From: Ophthalmolycus amberensis
Taxonomy: Eukaryota > Chordata > Actinopteri > Perciformes > Zoarcidae
Length of the DNA stretch: 64,000 nucleotides
Assembly (NCBI GenBank): GCA_024529925.1
Contig: JAFEUB010001064.1
Coordinates: 62,001 to 126,000 of the forward strand
Direction: 5' to 3'
The stretch's first letter is position 1. Each line of letters begins with the position of its first letter. This document shows, piece by piece, positions 53,901 to 64,000 of this stretch. A program made the position numbers and the translations under genes. The notes beneath the pieces are model-generated. The model was not told where the DNA came from. It was given only the letters and a program-made list of their open reading frames with translations, and did no database searches.

Positions 53901-56160
53901 ACACTTTGTCCTACTGTAATTTGCTTTTTAATTTGATTTTTTTAGGGCTGATAAAGCCGCTGGAAGTGCTGCTCGCAAAGATTTCAAATAATAGTTTTCC
54001 TCCTGGGCATTAAGCCAGTAGTAGAATAATAAGATGCAGAATTGAACTGCTCAACAGCTGCTAATTTAGACAACAAGATCAGCAACACGTAGCAAAAGAT
54101 ATCGGTTTTAAAACAAAAACGTAGTAGTGTGGATGTAGCCTTAGGACCCTCTGAAAACCTCAAGATCAAAATTTCGGGAGTTCCCTGGAAAGATCATTAG
54201 AAAATGATTTGTCACCTTCATTTGTCTCTAAAAATTCCCTTTAAAGCTTTCTAAAGGCAACCTTCTGCTGTAATGGGCAGTGACCAATAAACCATTACAA
54301 ACAAAGCCCATGCTCTCAAACTGCCTCATGAGTAATAGCTCATTGGTTTACACTTAACACTGATGCCCCACTTTCTCATGACATGCATCAACATCCTGTT
54401 TCAAAACACAATTCATCATAATAATGAAGAAGTTGTGGGAACTATAAGCATCTCCTGAGCCAAATTAAATATGTAAAAATTGGATTTTCGTGACAGTTTG
54501 CCCCGGGACTTATTTATTTGCTACAGGATGTCAGGGAGTCAGGAACTGTATAAATATGAAGATCGAGCCACCTGCTGATGTTTTGCAGATATCCAAGGTA
54601 TCCAAGACCCGAGCAATGAACTTACGGGTCCATATTATATTAATGTGGGTTTAATTGGGTCGAGTAAGCTCCCGTTGTATTACTGCAGATCTCAGGTCTG
54701 TTTGTTAAAATGTCTAATAGTACATCTATGAAGACTCTCTATCAGCTCTGATCATGTAGTGCATGCAGCTAACCCGGAAAACATTTTCGGTTATTTAATG
54801 TTGCACTATGTGGCTGAAATAAATGATCTTTGTTTGACAACTTGTAAATTATTAGCAAAAACTCATTGTGAAGTGACATTAGATAAATAAAACATGTAAA
54901 AAATGGAGTTGGTATGTTGAGGATTAAAAAAAGAGACAGCACATTGTTACATGATTTATTATTAGTACATGAGAAGACAGAAGAGATGAGGCACATGAAG
55001 AAGACGAGGGGAACAAGATATAGAGAAATGACTAGCAGTGATGAAGTGGGAATACTTAAATATATGGGAACACAAATCTCACACAATGGAACACATCAGT
55101 GAATGTGTGTGTGTGTGTGTGTTGATTACCATATAGATAGGATTACTGAAGCCTGTGTGATGAATGAAGGGCTTAAGGCTTCCGCAATACTGACAATTTA
55201 CTTACAGAGTAAACATACACAGAAGGAGGTGGGTTGACAGCAGAGGATTATAAAGGTCAATGACACAAAGTGATGGCCCAACTGGCTCAATTCACACCAA
55301 CCACTTTCCGCTGTACAAGGTAATGATGTTGGGGAAGCTAGATTCAGTGATTGATTGATTATGATAACTTATTAATAAATCAGAAAGAGAGAGAGAGACG
55401 AGTTGTTGCTTTAGATGAATGGGTGGAATAGTTGCAAATTCTAAGCAAAGAGATCTTGACTAAAGAAAAGATAAAAATAGCAACAGCCAATTAGCGTATA
55501 TCTGCCCTCTCTCCACCCCGCGACGTTTGTGCAGAACAAACTGTGTGAGGCAGCGGGCAGAGGGGATGTATAAGTTCATGTTTCCAGACCTTGTTGCAGT
55601 TGTTTCTCCCAGCATCCATCCGCCTTCTACTCCTTCTCTTCACTCCCTCTTCATTCCACTCATACGATAGAGATGCTATTATTTCCAAGTCCCTCCAATT
55701 AGATGTATGTTCTGTGGTGTTATCATCACCCAACTGAATGCCAGTAATGAGGAAACATCAGAAAACTGGAACTGTTGATGGTCTTCAGGACTGTTAACAT
55801 CACATGTGCAAATGAGAGGGATAATAATAAAAACTATACTAGGCAAACTGGGATGTAGATATTCTTTTATAGTCCTAATCTTCAGGTTTTAGTGTAGAAC
55901 AACAGCTCTGAGGTCTCTCTCTGTACATCTTCTCATCCAAATGTAGCATTTCTTTTATCCTTCCGTTTCTTTCCCTTTTTATCGCGCAGTGCAGTGTAAG
56001 TTAGAAAGACAGACTTATTGATCAATGTCCATGTCTGATTTGGTACAGGAATATTCTGGAATTTGTCTCTTCACAGGATTTCAACAGTTTGGCAGTCTGG
56101 CATAAACGTAGTGATAGAGTATCATTGTGTTAATTTCTGCTTCTACTCGGTAGTATATAT
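53901..56160. other. Intronic sequence, no element recognised
   Basis: This is ordinary AT-rich intron sequence. It has a short TG run at 55105-55122 and a GA run at 55386-55399. No open frame with family motifs was seen. It is the longest quiet stretch of the 28.6-kb intron. Confidence 0.4.
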
Positions 56161-56164
56161 ATAT

Positions 56165-56265
56165 TTTTTTTTTTACCTTTATTTAACCAGATAAGTCAAT
56201 TGAGAACCGGTTCTCATACACAATGACGACCTGGCCAAAAAAGCAGCAACAGGAGGCAAGTCATT
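56165..56265. repeat. LINE 3'-end fragment
   Basis: Bears tacctttatttaaccagata, ttgagaaccggttctcat and aatgacgacctggcc, a widespread fish repeat related to the block inside the hAT at 30757-30812. Confidence 0.6.
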
Positions 56266-56269
56266 ACAA

Positions 56270-56488
56270 ACGGGGGCGAAAGTGGCGAAGTGGATAGCAG
56301 GGCCGTCCTTCAATCAGAGGATCGGCAGTTTGATCCCCGGCTCAGGCTCCACTAGTTGCTTGTTGTGTCCTTGAGCAAGACACTCAACCCCAAAATTGCT
56401 CCTGTAGATAGCTGTGCCTACGGTGTAGAATTGTGATAGAATCTGAATTGTGAGTGGCTTTGGATAAAAGCGACTAATGTAAAACATA
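56270..56488 (+). mobile_element. tRNA-derived SINE
   Basis: The head shows RNA polymerase III promoter boxes: an A-box-like gtggcgaagtggatagcagg and, about 30 bp on, a B-box-like ggcagtttgatcccc (consensus ggttcgantcc). A body with tgtccttgagcaagacactc and aaccccaaaattgctcct follows, and the tail is gtggctttggataaaagcg. This head-and-body structure is typical of common fish tRNA SINEs. It is a degenerate copy. Confidence 0.8.
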
Positions 56489-57361
56489 GAAACATCTCAA
56501 TCAATCTTCTATACAAATTACAACATCATAACATAATATGTACAATATATAAAAACAGTGTTCCGGTAGAAGCAAACTCAGAAGCAGTTGCAGTGATCAG
56601 AGATCGTTTGTAATTAGAAAGAGGGTAACGGAATGAGGGTGTGGAGTTTTAGCTTCTTTTGCAACTCGTTCCAGTCGCTTCGAGCAGCAAACTGGAACAA
56701 GAAACGGCCGAAGCTGCGGACTTTTGGAATGACCATGTTGATGAAATTGCTAGAGCGTAAATTGCAGTTACTGTTACTGAGAGTGGGGGTTTTACCAATC
56801 ATAGTTTTATAGATGAACTGATACCAGTGGATTAATCTGCGGGTATGGAGTGATGGCCAGTTGACTAAAGAGTACAGATGAGTTGCAGTGATGAGTGTTG
56901 AAAGGCCACCGGTGACTAAGCAGATGGTGGTATGGTTTGGTCTGCCTTTGCAGAGTGGGTAAAGGAGGTTTTGTTATGGTACAAAAAAACTATTCCTGAT
57001 CTAACGTTGGAAAGCAGTAAGTTTATGTCCATGTTAAAGGTGAGCGAACTGTCTAGCCCGGTGTTTTTCAGCCTTTTCTGAGCCGCGGTACATTTTTTAC
57101 GAACCAAAAAAGTTACAAAATGACACATTGTAGCATAATACAGCAAATATACATACCGATCCCCGGTGAAAGTAAATCCAAACGAAAGACAACTTTCGCT
57201 GTATTGCCTCGAGCTCACCGTTTTTTCTTTCTTTTGACCACCACTCATACTAGGCTTTTCATCTGGGTTAGAATTTTGTCCAGGCCCAGTTCTGGCATGG
57301 AAGAGTATTTAATCACTTAGCCAGACACTATATTGCAGGATCAGACGCTCAACAATGCAAC

Positions 57362-58338
57362 TAGGGGTGCAACAGATCACTAACCTCACGGTTCGGATCG
57401 TACCGCGGTTTTTGAGTCACAGATCGGATCATTTTTCGGATCAGCAAAGAAAAAGGGGGGGTGGACAAATATAACTTTGCTTTCCATTTATTAATAAAAT
57501 AACTTCAAGAACACTTAACAGTATTTATGATTATTTTCAAAAAGATGAGAATATCTATATTGTGTGGGCAAAGGGTAGCGCCAGATTTGTGGCTGTGTGA
57601 CTCTCACAGAGGGGGGCGTGTCTGCAGCTCACAGAGGGGGGCGTGTCTGCAGCCTCCCACTCCGCCGTGATGAAGTGAGCGGTGAGTCTTACTTTTCATG
57701 GAGGCCTGGAACGATCTTCACACTGAAGTGGGTGCGTGAGGGGATTTCGTAGCGTATTTTGAAATCCTTTGTTTTTCACAACGGAGAATGGTCTCATGTC
57801 TGCAGCAATAAAGACCCCAATAGATGTTGTAATAGCTTTAACCCGGACTGATTCTGCCACAAACCGTTTCTCAAATGCCGCGGTGATAAGTTGTTGTTGT
57901 TGTGCCTTGGCCCCCGTCACTGACAGACTGGGGTGGTGGCGCTTCATATGTGTGGACATGCCCGATGTATTGCCGTTGTCGTGTGTCTTTCTCGTTGAAC
58001 AATGCCTACGTACCGTAACGATTTTTTCCACCACCCTTATCTCGACATTATTAGTAACAGGGAAGCCAAACGTGACTTAAATGACACCGGGGGCTTCTCA
58101 ATTTCCTCCGCTCGCCATGACTTTCACTGTCAAATGCTTTTAACCTGCTCTATTCATATGAACACATGACTGCTTTATATCTTTTCCCTGCAACTCGATA
58201 TTTAGAAACGTATTACCTGAAAAAGTGTGAGCGGCAGTAAAACTTTATTTCACACTATGATGATTAAACTGTAAAAAAAAAAAATATGAGGGGTGATCCG
58301 TACGGGTCACGGATCGATCCGTGATCCGTTACACCACT
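57362..58338 (-). mobile_element. hAT relic with GATCCG-rich ends (copy B), nested
   Basis: Left end taggggtgcaacagatcac with cacggttcggatcg, right end inverted gatccgtgatccgttacacca. It is related to the copy at 26411-27643. It retains an N-terminal transposase piece on the minus strand. Target duplication unclear. Confidence 0.75.
57696..58034 (-). pseudogene. BED zinc-finger hAT transposase N-terminal fragment
   Basis: The frame reads EKIVTVRRHCSTRKTHDNGN, TSGMSTHMKRHHPS, then KAQQQQLITAAFEKRF and AITTSIGVFIAADMRPFSVV, KNKGF. The HMKRHHP block is the histidine half of a BED finger, and IAADMRPFSVV is the conserved start of the ZBED-type hAT transposase body. The first Cys pair is degraded (RRHCSTRK). 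About 110 codons remain out of 600 or more in an autonomous element. Confidence 0.8.
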
Positions 58339-59640
58339 AGCAGCAACTAAATAATACAATAATAACTGTAGTGACCGTTGCTTCCCAATAAAAAAAGGTC
58401 ACCACGGTTGCTGAAATGTTTGCGTGCCACAAATAACGAAGTCCAGTTTCCAACATAGGCATTTATTTTCTACATAAACAGAGGCCAACCACTTTCTCTG
58501 CTCTAATCCATTTTCTTTACCAAAAATCATAACATTAATATTCGTTCAATGTCGCACGGTCAAAAACTGTTTGCTTCTGCTTATTAGCAACCACCTGTGT
58601 CCAATGACCCCACTGATTATAATACCTGTGCCCTGATTCACACCGGCACTACGCCCCCATGTGGTGGGAGGTTGTACACAAAAAAAACAACAAAATGGCA
58701 ACAATTAAGTGAAATTGGACATTTCCCCACGGCACACCTGACGATCTCTCACGGCACACTGGTGTGCCGCGGCACAGTGGTTGAAAATCACTGGTCTAGC
58801 CAGATACCCAAGGAACTTATAGGAATCCACAAATTGGAGTTCTGATCCATCCAGGGAGGAGATTTCGAGAGGGCAGGCAGTTTGTGGTGTCGTTGGCATA
58901 CAAATGGATGTGAGAGCCACCTGCAGCGTGAGCAACGTTATTTATGTAGATATAGAATATGGTTGGACCTAGAATGGACCCCTGAGGAACACCCTCGGAC
59001 AGGGACAGTGGGTCAGATAACCCTCAGCTCTCACAGATTGTACATGTCCAGAGAAATAGCTGTTAAACCAAGCCAGACCACCTTCTGATAGACCTATGTC
59101 CTTGAGCCTGTCAAGCAGAATGATATGGTCCACAGAATCAAAGGCCTTTGCCAAGTCAACAAACACAGCCACACGTTATTCTATCCTATCGATGGCACAT
59201 ATGTCATTTAACACTTTAAATGTTGCAGAGATACCCCCATTACAGGTTCTAAAGCCAGACTGCACGGAGGTGAGAATACTGTGGGACTCCAGGTGATGGG
59301 TAAGCCGTTTGTTGACCAAGTTGGGTTTGTGCTCCCCTCTGACTGCTATAACTACACAATGTGTGTGTTGGTGAAAACACTCATGTGTGGAGAATCCAGT
59401 TTAGGTAGGTTTCAGTTAGTCTTCAGGTCCGTCTCCACGACCATCATTAAAACACCAAATGAGGGAATTTCTTTTGAAAGAATAATGCTCATCCCTCCAG
59501 AGTTCCACACTCACAGAGAATCAATGACGAGCAGCCCTGAGGCAGTTCTGGAGGTTCGTGGTGGAACAACACCTCACTAACGCACTTAAGGTCGGTTTGT
59601 CGAAGAAGAGCTCCTGCTCTTTAGTGGTTTCATAACAATT

Positions 59641-61082
59641 ATATCAGACGGTGAGAAATTCCAGACTGCTCACTGACAGTTACACTTTGCAAAGACTACG
59701 TGTCTTAGTTTGTTTGCTCTGGTCCGAACCAGTGACCAATTTGTTACAATGTTGCATATTGCCTTGAGTTTGGATTGCGTTAGGGTTAAACGGCAGCATT
59801 AACAAGCGGACCACAATTGATGATGCGTGAGTAAGAATTTACATGCTGAAAAACTTTGGGAAATAAACAAAGAGTAAAAGAAGTGCAGACTTCTGTTACA
59901 GAAATAACAATGGAGGGACCACAAACAATGAGGATGTTGGTTTGTAACAAGGTCTCATTCCCGTATTTGGTCCGCACCCAAGAGCGACCTCTCCAAACGA
60001 CCAGCAGCAAACAGTCCTGTGTTTGATTCAACTGAATTAAACAAGGCAGGTGTGAAAACGCTCTTGAAGGTACACCTTTTCAACATCTGGCTAGAAGTTG
60101 TCTCAAAACTCCTCCGGAGGTGGTTTGACGGTTTCAATAAGTTACTCATGGGCTTTTTTAAGATCAGGTAGCTATTTCATCCATACAAGACGCATGAGAT
60201 GACGAAGTGTAAATAGGGGCGAAGACTTTGCATCAAAACCGTATCTTGATTCTTTTATAATGTTTAATTTCATCGTAGTTTTGGCTTTGAAATGTTGCTT
60301 TTATGTACTTTAAACCTCGTCTTCATCATTGGCACAAAAGTTGTCAACTCATATTTTGTGTCATTGCACGGGATCAGAGAAAACAGCCTGATCAGAGTTA
60401 TACCTTACAGTAAAATAACATTTTATATCTCTTACTTTTATTCACTGTATTCTTTTATATTGTCTTCTTTATTCCTGTAACCTCTGTGTTGAGAGAAACT
60501 ATTTGTCATTGATGTACGTATTCTTTATGTATGTATTCTGATTTAAAGACTCTTTTCCAATGAAAGTAGACAGCAGCACTAGCTCCAACAGACTGGAAAT
60601 GGAGAGAGAAAGTCTCCATGTCTTTATCACTGACAGCCTGTCCCTTCAGGCCTCCCTCCAAAGGCACTTCCCAAAATTATCATTATGAATGAATGTGAAC
60701 AACCAACATGGCTACTCACAGCTCTCTCTCAGAGCCAACGCACCCCATGGGACTGACAAAGAATACATAACTTAGGTGCTGACTTTCAATGTCCCTTTTC
60801 CTTCCTTGTTAGCTATTAGTACTTCTCTGGTTAGTGAGAGAATTCTACAATTTTGTTGTGAATAAAACTCATCTGAACAGGCCAGATAATTGAACCTGAA
60901 ATATTTTTTTGTCAACATAGCCACACAGTCACTTAGACTGAAACTACCATCTCCTATGTTAGCTACTTTGACCCGACACTCAGTCTAAAAGAAGGACATT
61001 CATAATCTTCAGCCGTTTGTCAACATTCTACTCAACCTGGACATTGCCTTTCACCCACACAGACAGACACACTATTACTCAC
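59641..61082. other. Intronic sequence after the 61-kb exon
   Basis: No gene or clear repeat. It contains the 5' end of the 28.6-kb intron on the minus strand with donor GTGAGT. Confidence 0.45.
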
Positions 61083-61406
61083 CAGTGCGGGTGTTGACAG
61101 TGAAGAAGTTCTGTGGATTTCCACTGATGATGCGGTAGTTGAGCTTGTCAGCGGCTGCAGGGGGTGAGGCATCAGGGTCCTGGGCCTGGATCTGGATCAG
61201 AGAAACATCCCGTGGAGAGTTCTCAGGGACTGAGGGCCGGTACAGTGGCTCTGAGGTCAGCGGGGCGTTATCATTAACATCCTCCACCTGGATGAACACC
61301 TCAATAGTCGCAAACTGGGGAACAACACCGTGGTCGCTGGCATACACTGTTAACCAATAAGAGTCCTTGGTCTCGCGGTCCAACATATCCGTAGTGTAGA
61401 TCACCC
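61083..61406 (-). CDS. fat3: FAT3-like atypical cadherin, internal exon (first of five in the window)
   Basis: This exon is read on the minus strand. The acceptor is a pyrimidine-rich run ending CCACCAG at 61407, and the donor is GTGAGT from 61082. It is 324 bp, enters in phase 1, leaves in phase 1 and has no stop. The translation has hallmark extracellular cadherin motifs: LDRET near the start, the Ca2+-binding DVNDNAP about 45 residues in, and PENSPRDVS at the start of the next repeat. It therefore holds the end of one cadherin repeat and most of the next. FAT proteins are giant single-pass adhesion receptors with over 30 such repeats, acting in planar polarity and neuronal wiring. Assignment to FAT3 rather than FAT1 rests on remembered similarity across all five exons. 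The upstream exon is beyond the right edge. Confidence 0.9.
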
Positions 61407-63275
61407 CTGGTGGAGGAAGAGACAAACGGAGCAATTACTTTCTGGGTATTTAACTCTGTTTCATTTGTCATTATCCAGACATGGCTTGGAGAGAGTAAGG
61501 GACTGTCTGTACTGTACGCACCCTTATCTCTATGGTTTTGCTCACAGTCAATCACTGCAAGCAGCTACGACCCATACAAGTCGGTCATGCCTTGTTTTGA
61601 CCTGTCATTTCAGGTCCAGTCCCTCCCTCCAGGTTACCTCATTCCCTTCACCTAACTTTCCCCACCCAGACTCACCTGTATCCTATTCACCGGTTCAGTT
61701 GCTTTCACTCTCGGCCAGATTGTCTCGTGTTTTTCTCCTAGTTTTCCAGCTTTCATTTCTGTATTCTTCTTTTGGATTCCTCTTGCCTGCCCCTTTGGAG
61801 TTGTTTGCTACACAGACTGATTACCTGGTTTGACACTTTGCTTGTCTTTGATCTCAATTTTGACGTAAACCCCTGAACTTGAGTTTATGTGTTGTTGTGG
61901 TTTTGGGTTCAAGTCGGCCTCCAGTTGTCACATTACAAGCGATTGAACTTAGGACATTGAAAGTAGTAAAATGTTAATACAATGAAATGGAATGAAATTA
62001 TTCATAATGATCAACATAAACGTTGATAACACAAAATAGATATAAAAATGGTAATATATCAATTGTAAATAATAATACTACAAAACGCTACATAAAAGCC
62101 AGACTAAATAGATGGGGTTTTATTTTACGTAGGATCAAACTACCGATCTTTTGATTGGAAGATGACCAGGTCTACCTCTGATCCACAACTGGAAAGTTGG
62201 AAATCAGCGGCATGGAGTCTAATGACTATGAGTGGGTTATTACTCTCTTCAAATAGCATTTCTTTCCATGTGGAATCCTCATGGGCTTTCCCATGAATGC
62301 TGCAGGCTAATGCTAACACACACACACACACACACGGACAATGCTTCATTGTTTTTGGCCTGTGGGACATTAGAATGTTCAAGGTTAGCTGTAATGAATT
62401 CAGAGTTGTCCTGTGCTGTGTTCTCTCTGGCTCAGTGTTCATTCGTCTCTGCCTCCCTCTGGCCCGCTGACTGCACTACAATTACCAGCTTTGCACCATG
62501 CTACATCACCGCTTCTAACAGCCTGCTCTCCAATTAGAGTGTGGAATTAACTACAAATGCCACAGGAGTGCTAGACATAAAACACACTGGAGAGCAGGGA
62601 GCAACCATCTGCATGGCTGTCCAATGAACTTCCTCTCAGCACAGAGCACAAACACTGCTGCAGCAAAACCACTGAAGGCTGAGCAAATATGGTGAGTATG
62701 TAACAGTCATGTCATTCATATCCACAAACACTGGCTGTCTGTGTTTGACTTTGTCTTCATTACAAACAAGCACACTGCATTTCAAATGCAGATCAATCAA
62801 TATCACTCTGTATTTCGGATGATATTAACATTATTGATAAGTATCCCAGAACACCAACAGCTCAACAGCTCTTTCTACAAGTAATGTCATGTGGAAATAA
62901 CATTGGTTATAATGTAATGAATGTAATTTAATAATAAACACATAGTAAAGCTGTGAGATGAAGCATGCCTGTATTATGAACATGAAGCAAATTATATTTT
63001 TGAGAAATTCTCTCAAAAATAGTCATTTGGGATTTCTGTACTGTTATTTATTGGTCAAAATATGTGGAGACAGCATAAATCTGTGATCTATCAAAAATAA
63101 ACCGTTTCATCCAGTTGTAAAATCCATCTCGTCAGGTTTCAACTTATGCGTTTGTGTCTGGACCAACCAGTGTCCTGTGAGGAGCTACTGGCAGTTAGGG
63201 GCGTGGCTTAGGTGTGTGTGATAGAGAGGCAACTGTTAGGTGTGTGTGACAGAGAGGCAACTGTTTGTTCTAAAC
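61407..63275. other. Intronic sequence upstream of the 61-kb exon
   Basis: It holds the acceptor of the 61-kb exon. 61590-61930 is pyrimidine-rich and could be an old LTR fragment, without proof. A CA run lies at 62317-62334. Two tandem copies of about 35 bp (ggtgtgtgtga-agagaggcaactgtt) occur at 63209-63263. No further cadherin exon was seen. Confidence 0.4.
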
Positions 63276-64000
63276 CAGTGATTCTTAACCATAGGGCCAC
63301 GGCCCAATCATCACCTAGAGGGCCGCGAAAAACTTTCAGTTTTGCACCTGTGGGCCGCGAGGGCCGCGGGACCGCATAGGTTATCAATTGAAGACACCAG
63401 AGATATCACTGTTATCCATGAGACGCTCAGTTACAATATAGCTTCCCACCACCTGGTGGCGGTAATGCGTCAGTCAGTTGTTTAACAAGCTGCAATAAGC
63501 AGAAGAAGACACTCAGCTAGCCGCTAGCCTGTAGCGAAAGTTATGGATAAGTTTTTAAAAAGAAAAAATGAAGACGACAGTGGACAAAAGTCTAAATGTG
63601 TGCGCAAGAACAATCCTGACTTTCTTAAGTACGGCTTTGTCAACGGAGGCAACGAGGCAGAGCCGAGGGCTCAGTGTGTGGAATGTGGGCTAATGCTATC
63701 AAACGAAGCACTGAAGCCTTCAAAAATAAAGCGACACCTGGCGACGAAACATCCAACGCTCGTGGGAAAGCCTGTTGGGCTTCTTGTTGTGTATGCAGGT
63801 TTACATACACATGATAATAAATGTCTTTGTGATCATCACATTGTATCATCTCATTTATTTGACAAGGGTTTTGCCTGTTCAACTCCGCGAGGACACCGGC
63901 ATCCTCGATCCCCTCCCCTTCCGTTCCTACGGCTTGTTTGCGCAAATACGTCACAAAACATGGCCGTGTTTGGTATCCCAGCATGCCCAAAATCCTCATC
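63276..64000 (+). mobile_element. hAT-type element, left part, running off the window
   Basis: The left end cagtgattcttaaccatagg is followed by GGGCCGCG-rich subterminal repeats (gggccacgg, gggccgcgaaaa, gggccgcgagggccgcggga), the same style as the ends of the element at 24854 and the right end at 58760-58793. It carries an open BED-finger frame. The right end is outside the window. Confidence 0.7.
63543..64000 (+). CDS. BED-type zinc-finger protein start (ZBED5/hAT-like), open to the edge
   Basis: An ATG at 63543 opens a frame with no stop through the window end (at least 152 codons). It begins MDKFLKRKNEDDSGQKSK, then NPDFLKYGFV, AQCVECGLMLSNEALKPSKI and KRHLATKHPTLVGKPVG. The CxxC...HxxxxH spacing (CVEC, then HLATKH) is a BED/C2H2-type finger, and the MDKFLKR and KPSKIKRHLATKHP blocks are those of ZBED5/SCAND3-like proteins derived from hAT transposases. 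After GKPVGLL the sequence no longer resembles the family, so either an intron or insertion begins there or the copy is truncated. The minus-strand frame over 63640-63999 is only its shadow. Confidence 0.6.
   Translation, partial: MDKFLKRKNEDDSGQKSKCVRKNNPDFLKYGFVNGGNEAEPRAQCVECGLMLSNEALKPSKIKRHLATKHPTLVGKPVGLLVVYAGLHTHDNKCLCDHHIVSSHLFDKGFACSTPRGHRHPRSPPLPFLRLVCANTSQNMAVFGIPACPKSS

Larger units (their letters stand above)
57059..58793. mobile_element. hAT element in the LINE relic
   Basis: Perfect 8-bp target duplication gtctagcc (57051-57058 and 58794-58801). The left end is cggtgtttttcagccttttc, and the right end gtggttgaaaatcactg is its imperfect inverse. LINE sequence continues on both sides. 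About 980 bp of its inside is a second hAT (57362-58338). No transposase of its own is visible. Confidence 0.88.
56490..59640 (-). mobile_element. Non-LTR LINE relic, split by nested hATs
   Basis: Minus strand, entering at about 59640: VNKRLTHHLESHS-like, VQSGFRTCNGG, then MAVFVDLAKAFDSVDHIILL and GGLAWFNSYFSGHVQSV (59172-58969), then LGPTIFYIYINNV and LYANDTT-like decay of YADDT, and ISSLDGSELQFVDSYKFLGY (58935-58810). It is interrupted at 57059-58793 by a hAT and resumes 57050-56500 with the C-terminal VIPKVRSFGRFLFQFAARSDWNEL (56802-56614). There are multiple stops. Probably Jockey-superfamily, with the clade not certain. Confidence 0.75.

Noticed and set aside
56270..56345. Functional tRNA gene
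   Set aside because: A- and B-box-like motifs are present, but there is no cloverleaf-forming 3' half or anticodon arm of normal shape, and the SINE body follows directly. It is a SINE head.
63640..63999. Minus-strand frame of 119 codons at the right edge
   Set aside because: It is the complement of the BED-finger frame on the plus strand, which has recognisable motifs. The minus version has none.

Overview
The window looks like teleost fish nuclear DNA (probably a percomorph). It shows GT-AG introns, vertebrate-type exons, Rex1-, L2- and L1-type LINEs, BEL/Pao and other LTR elements, many hAT and PIF/Harbinger elements, a tRNA-derived SINE, and long GA and CA microsatellites. There is no bacterial or operon-type organisation.

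The only host gene I can support lies on the minus strand: five consecutive internal exons of a giant atypical cadherin, best matched from memory to FAT3 (a fat3a/fat3b-type gene). In transcript order they are 61406-61083, 32454-32393, 21766-21452, 20424-20214 and 13264-13125. All ten splice sites are AG/GT, and the codon phases join without a break (1-1, 0-0, 0-0, 1-1). The exons add up to 1,052 bp of the 64 kb. The rest of the window is introns of this gene, up to 28.6 kb long, filled with mobile elements. The large upstream exons and the rest of the gene lie outside the window.

Layout from left to right. 1-13 kb: decayed L2 and Rex1-type LINEs; a Rex1-type LINE split by two adjoining hAT elements (2255-3930, 3935-5129); a nearly complete L2 LINE (8266-12890, minus) split by a 656-bp solo LTR. 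13-20 kb: exon 5, a LINE relic, a minisatellite and a 2.6-kb GA-rich satellite whose CT strand is open for about 900 codons in two frames. 20-32 kb: exons 4, 3 and 2; an inverted-repeat element (24.3-25.9 kb) containing a 668-bp hAT-type element that carries a 103-bp 18S rRNA fragment; a second hAT relic; an L1 relic; and a 725-bp hAT with a perfect 8-bp target duplication. Exon 2 is 62 bp and has a (TG)31 tract starting at intron base 11. 34-36 kb: a hAT split by another solo LTR, then an L2-type LINE. 37.9-53.8 kb: a dead BEL/Pao retrotransposon interrupted by a Rex1-type LINE, an LTR carrying a Harbinger MITE, an L1 with a 16-bp target duplication, and a second Rex1-type LINE that is itself split by a GTF2IRD2-type hAT containing a Harbinger relic. 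56-59.6 kb: a LINE relic containing a SINE and two nested hATs. 61 kb: exon 1. 63.3 kb to the end: the start of a hAT-type element with an open BED zinc-finger reading frame running off the window.

The mobile elements do not work together as a system. Their value is as a layered insertion record inside long fat3 introns. Family names come from recognising translated motifs and end structures by eye. No database search was possible.
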